Shown here piece by piece: positions 40,994 through 46,988 of a stretch of 46,988 bases of DNA. A program made the translations under genes and the position numbers. Position 1 is the stretch's first letter. The number at the start of each line of letters is the position of its first letter. This DNA is from Mastigamoeba balamuthi (taxonomy: Eukaryota; Evosea; Mastigamoebida; Mastigamoebidae). The stretch is from assembly GCA_902651635.1 (NCBI GenBank), contig CACRSC010000013.1, forward strand, positions 312,076-359,063. Direction: 5' to 3'. The notes beneath the pieces are model-generated. The model ran no database searches. It was not told the origin of the DNA and worked only from the letters and a program-made list of their open reading frames with translations.

Positions 40994-41951
40994 ATGGAGG
41001 ACGAAGAGCTGCTGGAGGCCATCAGGGGGAAGGTGGGGGCCGCGCGGGCAGCGGGCCACGAGCGCGTGGCGGTGCTGGTGAGCACAGGGTCGCTGAACCC
41101 CGTGCACAGGCAGCACCTGCGCCAGCTCCGCATGGCAGCTGACCACCTGGCACGCGCTGACCCGCCCACGCACGTTGTTGCCGCTGTCCTCAGCCCCAGC
41201 CACGACTCGTACGTCCGCGCAAAGGTTCGTTATGGGCCTTCCCCCTCCCACCCTCAGAATCCGGATATATCTCGGTTATCCCGATTCCTGCTTCGATCTC
41301 AGTATCTCATTATTGGCGCCCTGTGTCATATTAGTTCGATTCCTGCTCCAATTTCAGTATCTCAATATCAGCGCCCTGTGCTGTCAGCTGGGCGCCAAGT
41401 CAGCGCTGAGCTTCGAGGCGAGGTGCGAGCTGTGCGTCCTGGCTGCCGAGGAGTTCCAGCAAGAGGAGCAGCAGCAGCAGCAGCAGCAGCGGGAGGCGCT
41501 GCCTGTGCTCGTGTGGGCGTGGGAGGGCCACAACGCCCTCTTTGTCGACTTCCCCGACGTCCGCGACCACCTGCAGCACCTTCTCTCCCCTCTCCAGGTA
41601 CCCTGCAGGCCCCTCCCGCGGCACACTGGCCCGACTCAATCGATTTGCGTGGCGCCAAAGGGCTGCGCTGTGCTCTACGTCTGCGGATACGACCACTACG
41701 AGCGCTGCGGCCTCGCCCGATGGGACAACGTCGTCGCCGTGCCGCGGCCCCCGTACGCCATGCCAGAGGCGCCCGGGGAGGCCGCGCGGCGCAAGGGCGT
41801 TGTCGTGGTGCCCGAGGGCGCTGCGGGGGCCGCGGAGTCGAGTTCCACGGAGCTCCGCAGACGCCTGCACTCGGGCGCCTCTGTCGACGACCTCACTTTC
41901 AGCTCCGTTGCCGCGCGGCTCAGGCAGCTCGGCTGGGTGCCCAGCTCGTGA
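40994..41951 (+). CDS. NMNAT-like nucleotidyltransferase (nicotinamide/nicotinate mononucleotide adenylyltransferase family)
   Basis: Exons 40994-41224, 41388-41597 and 41661-41951 (introns 163 and 63 bp) encode 243 residues. The nucleotidyl-transferase nucleotide-binding motif is TGSLNPVHRQHL (31-42), matching GSFNPxHxxH, followed by the SPSHDSYVRAK element (67-77), typical of eukaryotic and archaeal-like NMNAT-type enzymes. The second signature, ISSTxxR, is present near the C-terminus as ESSSTELRRRL (about 206-216). These enzymes make NAD or NaAD from ATP and the mononucleotide. A seven-CAG run encodes poly-Gln in a surface loop. Some related nucleotidyltransferases of unknown substrate share the motifs, so the substrate is inferred. 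Confidence 0.75.
41469..41489 (+). repeat. (CAG)7 coding repeat
   Basis: Seven in-frame CAG codons between a Glu-rich segment and REALPVLVW in the NMNAT-like protein. Not expected to be part of the catalytic core. Confidence 0.95.
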
Positions 41952-42234
41952 GCCATGGGGGGGGACCCAGTGTGCTCATTGTTTGTCCTCCGCACGATCT
42001 GCTCCGCGAGAACCGATGCCAGTAACAAAGTATGGCACCTGGTCGGTCATTTCAGCCTGTCAAGAGAACCCGGGGCTCGGGCAGCTCCAGCAGCACCATA
42101 GTCGGTTCGTGTCTGGGGCGCTGCGCTGCTGCTGAGCCGACGATGATGGAAGGCGCAGGAGAGAAGGAGGGGCTCGAACACCTTGCACCGCGGCACAGCA
42201 GAACAAACAGCACTGAAAACCGATACCCCCAGCG

Positions 42235-43262
42235 CAACCACCACCATCGAGCCCAATCGAACAAACGGGGCCAGTGCCCCCGAGCCCCGCGGTCAGCAGC
42301 TGCGATAGTGGTAGTCGACAAGATGATGACTGACGATGATCGGCGAGCCAACGGGACGTCACAGCAGCACGACGATCACACGGCTGGGGGGGTCATTGAT
42401 CTGCAGAGGGAAGACTAAGGGGGGAGTGAGCTGCTGTGGAGCCCAGAGCACGTGAGGGAGGGTACACAGGCATCCGTAGCATCCTCCTGAATGCATTCGG
42501 ACGGCGAGATGCCCATGTACAGCACAAACCCCTCTGGGCGGGGGTGCGCTTCCCGCCACCGTCATCGTGTGTGTACCGGCACTCCCCCGAGCAGGAAGAC
42601 AGGGCGGGCCGGCTGCCAGCCCCTCACCCGTAGAGCCTGGGGGAGGTGCGGCGGTTGGCCAGGCCGCCGCTGGCCGACAGCCCGCTCGCCCCCAATTCCC
42701 CCCTCGGGTGGCAGGGAAGTGGTGATGGGCCGCCCCGTGACAGTGTGTTCTCAGCCAGCCCAGTGCGACACGCACCTTGTGAATCTTCCGTGCACTACGA
42801 AAGGGCACAAGTGTCCCTTCGTCCTCGTCGTCGGCCACGTCCCGCTCGTCCAAAACACTGCTTGCACTCGATGTCACCCGACTCGGACAGAACGCACGGG
42901 TCGGGCATTGTGTGATCATTGCGCAAACGGCATGCTGGGCAGGGAGGTCCACGCACAGCCGGGCTGGCACAGGGAGAAGGACGCTGTCGTCGACATGCCT
43001 GTGCGGATGCGCTCCGTGCATTGGCTCTCGGAGTCTTGCGGCGGGCGTGCTGCTGCCTCTGCGCCGTCCGCTCCTTGAGGTACGAGTGTCGTGTGCCCAT
43101 CTCAAGTGCTGTGAGTGCTGGAGTGTGGTAGTGGAGAGCACAATAGTGTTGTGGCTGCAGTCTGTGCGGATTCGTAGGGGCCTGCCCTCGGTGTGTCCCC
43201 TCGTCACAACGTGACGTCTGCGCTATCCAACAAGATACCTGCTCCAATTGGAACGTGAAACC
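42235..43262 (-). repeat. dispersed ~1 kb repeat, copy 2 (inverted relative to copy 1)
   Basis: Reverse complement of 5085-6125 with scattered substitutions and small indels. Both copies share the block starting at CTCCAATTGGAACGTGAAACC and the region around 42650-42950. Sequence similarity fades beyond about 42235 and 43262, which gives the approximate ends. No terminal inverted repeat or target duplication was identified. It sits between two housekeeping-type genes, so it is an insertion rather than part of a gene. Confidence 0.8.
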
Positions 43263-43904
43263 CCCAGGCCAACAGGGACCTCTGTGCCGTCCGCCGCCAG
43301 CACGTTGCGCATTCCGGCCCTGCAGCCCGTCCAGCCCAGCAGCGCGGCCTTGTCGGGGTCTGCGGCCGCGGGCGTGCAGTTGAGGGCCGTCGCGCTGGTA
43401 CCCCTCCCTGATCATGATTGTTGGTGCCCTATGGGTCTGTCTGCATTGGTCATAACAAGCGTGACAAAAATGGTATTTCTCACTGTTAAACCCGCAACCG
43501 GCTGAAAACCTCCCAAATAGCTGCAGTGGGGAATAGGAAAAACAACTTGTGGGCTTCATCGTCTTTTTTTGCCTCGGAGTAGCTGCCATTATTGAAGCAA
43601 TTCCTGAGACAGGCAAACATGCACAGATAGTACAGCTGCATTGCCGTTGATACACACTCAAATTGCTCCGCTGAAATCGGATTTGTTGCTTTCTAGCATT
43701 TGTGGTTCTGATTTTTTCTCTCGGTGTCTCATGCTCTTCTTGAGCCTTTACGGCGAGGGAAATTCCCCGGCAGGCGGGCGGATTATGGACGGTTCCGCAC
43801 TGGAAGGGGGTGTGACATCACGCGGGTGTGAACGGCGCGGTAGATTTCCTTTCTCGAAGATCTGCCACAGCGGCTCTCGGTCGGTGCGCAGCAGGTGCCG
43901 AGAA
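43263..43904. other. spacer upstream of histidine phosphatase
   Basis: About 640 bp. Frames on both strands overlap, including an 86-codon plus frame (43248-43505) and a minus frame continuing out of the repeat; neither shows a domain. Positions 43440-43700 are AT-rich. No gene is called. Confidence 0.35.
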
Positions 43905-45062
43905 ATGTGGCTGTTCTTCGTCCGGTGCGCCGCCCGAGCCTCCTCCCCCGTGCGGCTCCTCACCCCCCGCGCGCAGGCACGGCGACCCCGACTACGCGGC
44001 CAACTCGCTGACGCCCCAGGGCCGCCTCGAGGCCGCCGCCCTCGGCCGCCGCCTGCGCACCCTGGGCGTCACCCGCGTCCTCTCCTCGCCCGCCGGCCGC
44101 TCGCTCGAGACCGCCCAGCCCGCCTCGCAGGCGCTGGGGCTCGCCGTGGAGCGCCTGGCGTGGCTGCACGAGCCCAACGAGCTGCGCGTGCCCCGCGAGT
44201 GGTCGGGCGTCGTGCGGCCCTTTGGGGGCAGGGCGGGCGCCTGCGTGTGGGACGTGCCCGGCCACGAGGTGCGCAGGGGCCCCCGGGTGCCCACGGCTGG
44301 CCGCTGGCTGGAGCTGGAGCCGTACGCGGGCCTCGGGGAGCCCCTCAGGGCCGCGTGGGGGGCGTTCGAGGCGGGCATGGACGCTCTGATGCTCGAGCAC
44401 GGCTACCAGCGCCAGGGCGACAGGTGAACGGCCCCTCCCGCCTGTGCTGCTGACAGGCTGCCAGTGTGTGAATTCTCTCTCTCGAGGGGGTGGGAAGCCG
44501 GCAGAGAAGCCCGGGCTGAGGTCCACGGGACGAAGTGTCCAGAGAGGCACCCTGGGAAGAACCCCGGGGTGCCCTCTTTTACGGGAGCACGGGCGTCATT
44601 AGTCACATGCCATGCCATTCAGTGATGCCCCGACGCTCGTGAGGTGTGGCAGCACACAGAGATCCCTTGTGAAGGGCACTGGCACTTTGCATTCACTGGA
44701 CCCGTTTTACACGCCTGTCAATCTGCGAGAAGCTGACGAGCACGTATTCGGGCAGGTACTGCATCGTGGAGCCGGCAGAGGGCAGGCGCAGGGACGAGAG
44801 GGTCGCAGTGTTCGGGCACAACGGGACGGTGCTGCTGGCGCTGGCCCACCTGCTGAGGCTGCCGCCGCCGCTGGTGTTCTGCGGGTTCACTACGTACCCC
44901 TCGAGCGTCACGACGTTCCACGTCGACGAGCTCGACAGCGAGGGCAGGTGGGCCACTGCCCGGGCCATGGGCGTCGCGGACATCTCGCACCTCTACGCCG
45001 AGGGCCTCACGCCCATCCCCAGGGGTATGGGCTCGGAGCCATTCAAGCAGTGGCAGCTGTGA
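43905..45062 (+). CDS. histidine phosphatase superfamily protein (phosphoglycerate mutase-like)
   Basis: Exons 43905-43924, 43977-44423 and 44756-45062 encode 257 residues. The first exon is only 20 nt; its codons MWLFFVR join the rest to give the catalytic RHG motif (Arg7, His8, Gly9) as VRHGDPDYAANSLTPQG. Downstream are LSSPAGRSLETA (second Arg), a mid-domain acidic residue region, and AVFGHNGTV with the second catalytic His. These residues define the phosphohistidine-intermediate phosphatase/mutase fold. The substrate cannot be told: the region between the two halves resembles phosphatases of small phosphate esters more than glycolytic phosphoglycerate mutase. The 332-bp second intron contains a GC-rich hairpin followed by a T-run. 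Confidence 0.8.
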
Positions 45063-45289
45063 CAAATTGGTATTGCTCCAATTCCCCTGCTGTTTCCACG
45101 AGTCTACTCAATTGCTGCTGCTTTACTCCACCAATGAGCAATGGGGGGGTTATACCGTGCCACTCTGATCTCGGCGACATCGGGTGCTCCACGCGGGAAG
45201 CTCGGATGAGGTCGCGAACACAATTGGCATTGTTCCTGTTGTCCCACCCCATTTCCGCAGAGCCGGCAGGGAATTGCTCTGCGAGGCTG

Positions 45290-46850
45290 CTAGAGCACCA
45301 GCGGCGAGTCCTCCGGGAAGCCAAGATGGCGCGCCTGGTTGCCGTACACCAGCTTGTGGACCATGGACTGCGCGACAGACCTGGGGACGATTCCCCTCTC
45401 GACCATGTCTGGGAGTTGTCGTGTAGGCAGTTGAGAAGGCAAGAGGGAAGCGGGGTCTCATCCGAGGGGCTGCGGACGCACGGCCAACGGCGCAGCAGAC
45501 GGCCCTGTCGTACATCTCGAAGCGCGGGGCGATGGAGGTGAGCTTGCGGCCGTCGCAGACCATCCCGAAGTACGAGGCGACGAAGCCGTGCTCGATGTGG
45601 TGCTCGATCTGCGCCACCATGGTCGCGTGCGTGTCGCTGAACCACCAGGGCGCCATCTGCGAGACGCCCGCGAAGGCCCGCGTGAGCCCCACGACCTCGG
45701 CGTAGGTCCCGGGGTCGATGGGCGCCAGCACGACCCGCAGGTCGGTGCCGTCGCCCTTGCCGCAGAACCTGCTCAGCAGCGGCGCCACGTCCTGGGCGGT
45801 GCCCACGGACCTCGCGAGCGTGTCGGCACCCACGTCGGCCCCGTGGCAGCGCACGAGCTCCGTGTTGGCCCCGCGGAAGGCGCCAAAGTGGATGAGCGTG
45901 ACCCACCCGCTGGCCTTGTTGAGCGCCGCCAGCCTGTGCATGCACCAGCTGGCCCAGTCGGCCTCGTCCTCGGCCGAGAGCGGGTCCTGCGCGAGGCCCT
46001 CGGGGCAGCGGAACGCGCGGTCCCAGAGCTCCTGCGCCCTGTCGTCGGCCACGCGGCGGCCGTAGGCCCCGCTGAGCCCGTGGTCCGAGAGCCTGCAGCC
46101 CCTGCGCTCAAAGTACTCGTGGCGCTGCCGCAGGGCCTCGCAGAGCCCGTCCAGCGTCGCCTCCTGGCCCGTCTCGGCCAGCAGCCGCCCCACGTAGGCC
46201 CGCCACCCGGGCTTGAGGACGTTGGTGACGTTGTCGGGGCGGAACGCGGGCAGCACGTGCGTGCCCGTCGCCGGCGCCACCTCAGCGCGCGCCCGCTCGA
46301 TCCACGCGAGGTCGTCGAGCGGGTCGTCTGTCGTGCACAGCAGCCGCACGCCGGCCCGCCGCAGCAGCGCCCGCGGGCGCATGTCCTCCTGCCTCACCCG
46401 CGCGCTGGCCGCGTCCCATATGCGCGCGGCGCTGGCGGCGCTGACGACGTCGCGGACGCCGAACGTCCGCGCGAGCTCGAGGTGCGCCCACGTGTACGCG
46501 TGGTTGCCCGCGAACGTCGGGAACAGGGCGGCAGCGCGGGCCCAGAGCGAGGCCGGGTCGTAGGCGGGAGCCGGGGCCAGCAGCGCCGAGTGCGGGAGGC
46601 CCGCGGCGGCCAGGGCCTGGCCGAGGTAGTGGTCGTAGTTGGGCCAGCGGGCGTCGGTGTTGCGCAGCATCGCGGCCAGGGGGTCGGGGAAGAGCTCGTC
46701 CTCGACGATCTGGCGGGCGCTCAGGTGCGTGTGCGCGTCGATGATGCCCAGCCGGCCGCGCACGGACTGCGCGTAGGGCCACAGCTCGCGCGCGGTCCTG
46801 CTGTCGAGCCCCCAGTTTTCCCCGAGGAACAGGTGGTCGTCGCCCTCCAT
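45290..46850 (-). CDS. uxaC: uronate isomerase (glucuronate/galacturonate isomerase)
   Basis: Exons 45482-46850 and 45290-45408 (73-bp GTGCG intron) encode 495 residues, close to bacterial UxaC. The amidohydrolase fold is marked by IIDAHTHLS (metal-binding His40/His42), TDDPLDDL, LPAFRPD, WVTLIHFGAFRGANTE and WWFSDTHATM; the C-terminus ARHLGFPEDSPL is recovered only by the intron. It catalyses D-glucuronate to D-fructuronate or D-galacturonate to D-tagaturonate, the first step of pectin and hemicellulose uronate breakdown. The enzyme is mainly bacterial, so horizontal acquisition followed by intron gain is plausible. The gene converges on the histidine phosphatase, 227 bp between stops. No other uronate pathway gene is in the window. 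Confidence 0.88.
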
Positions 46851-46988
46851 ACAGTACAGTCCGCTCAGGCTCAGCTCAGCCTTTGCTGCACTTTCACTGC
46901 CACTCGGCTTTTCTCGAGTGTCGAGAGAATTCTGCGGTGGGGGCCGTGGCGTGGCAGCAGGCAGGCGAGGGGGGGGGGGGGGGGGGGG
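46851..46988. other. upstream edge of uronate isomerase and terminal poly-G run
   Basis: Short region upstream of the minus-strand uxaC start. The last about 19 bases of the window are an uninterrupted G run. It may be an assembly or sequencing end artefact. No gene or promoter element was recognised. Confidence 0.6.

Noticed and set aside
1-46988. CRISPR arrays, bacterial operons, phage genes or Shine-Dalgarno sites
   Set aside because: Genes contain spliceosomal introns and eukaryotic domains throughout. No regularly spaced direct repeats or bacterial gene order were seen.

Overview
This window is nuclear DNA of a microbial eukaryote. The genes are GC-rich, densely packed on both strands and cut by many very short spliceosomal introns. 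I modelled 52 introns in protein-coding genes outside the transposons, from 28 to 398 bp, and 19 of them start with GTGCG. Several genes suggest an anaerobic or microaerophilic, probably flagellated amoeba-like protist such as an archamoeba: an [FeFe]-hydrogenase maturase (HydE) with an organelle-type presequence, a CCDC81-like cilium/centrosome protein, a bacterial-type uronate isomerase, and receptor-like pseudokinases. The taxon is inferred, not shown by the sequence.

Layout. Positions 1-6125 form a transposon-rich, partly AT-rich zone: the tail of an unknown gene, a nearly intact Tc1/mariner-like transposase pseudogene, a 35-bp-armed inverted repeat, a PIF/Harbinger-like transposase and one copy of a ~1 kb dispersed repeat. 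The second copy of that repeat lies inverted at 42235-43262. Positions 6618-15311 hold two tandem, partly homogenised genes for large membrane proteins with two PBP1-like ectodomains, one TM helix and a catalytically dead kinase domain. From 15887 to 26994 come an acidic small protein, a FERM protein, a SUMO-like/BTB protein that shares a 106-bp divergent promoter with a BAH/C5-cytosine DNA methyltransferase carrying SUMO-interacting-type motifs, GDP-mannose pyrophosphorylase (GMPPB), and an unknown membrane-anchored protein. Positions 26995-29905 are an AT-rich island holding a four-TM protein gene. From 29906 to 46850 there are a THH1/TOM1-like seven-TM protein gene with two apparent frame breaks, the CCDC81-like protein, a class I cyclic-nucleotide phosphodiesterase, a trypsin-fold protein, HydE, an NMNAT-like nucleotidyltransferase, a histidine phosphatase and uronate isomerase. 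The window ends in a poly-G run.

How the genes may work together. The clearest candidate system is the divergent SUMO-like-BTB/DNA-methyltransferase pair next to transposon-bearing DNA. It could be a co-expressed silencing module in which a SUMO-fold adaptor is read by SIMs on the methyltransferase. The second candidate is the tandem PBP1-PBP1-TM-pseudokinase receptor pair, which looks like a receptor guanylyl cyclase without its cyclase; a cyclic-nucleotide phosphodiesterase is encoded in the same window. HydE, GMPPB, the NMNAT-like protein and uronate isomerase are metabolic genes without evident operon-like linkage.

All exon models are hand-made from reading frame, splice dinucleotides and family motifs. 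Domain names rest on recognised motifs, not on database searches.
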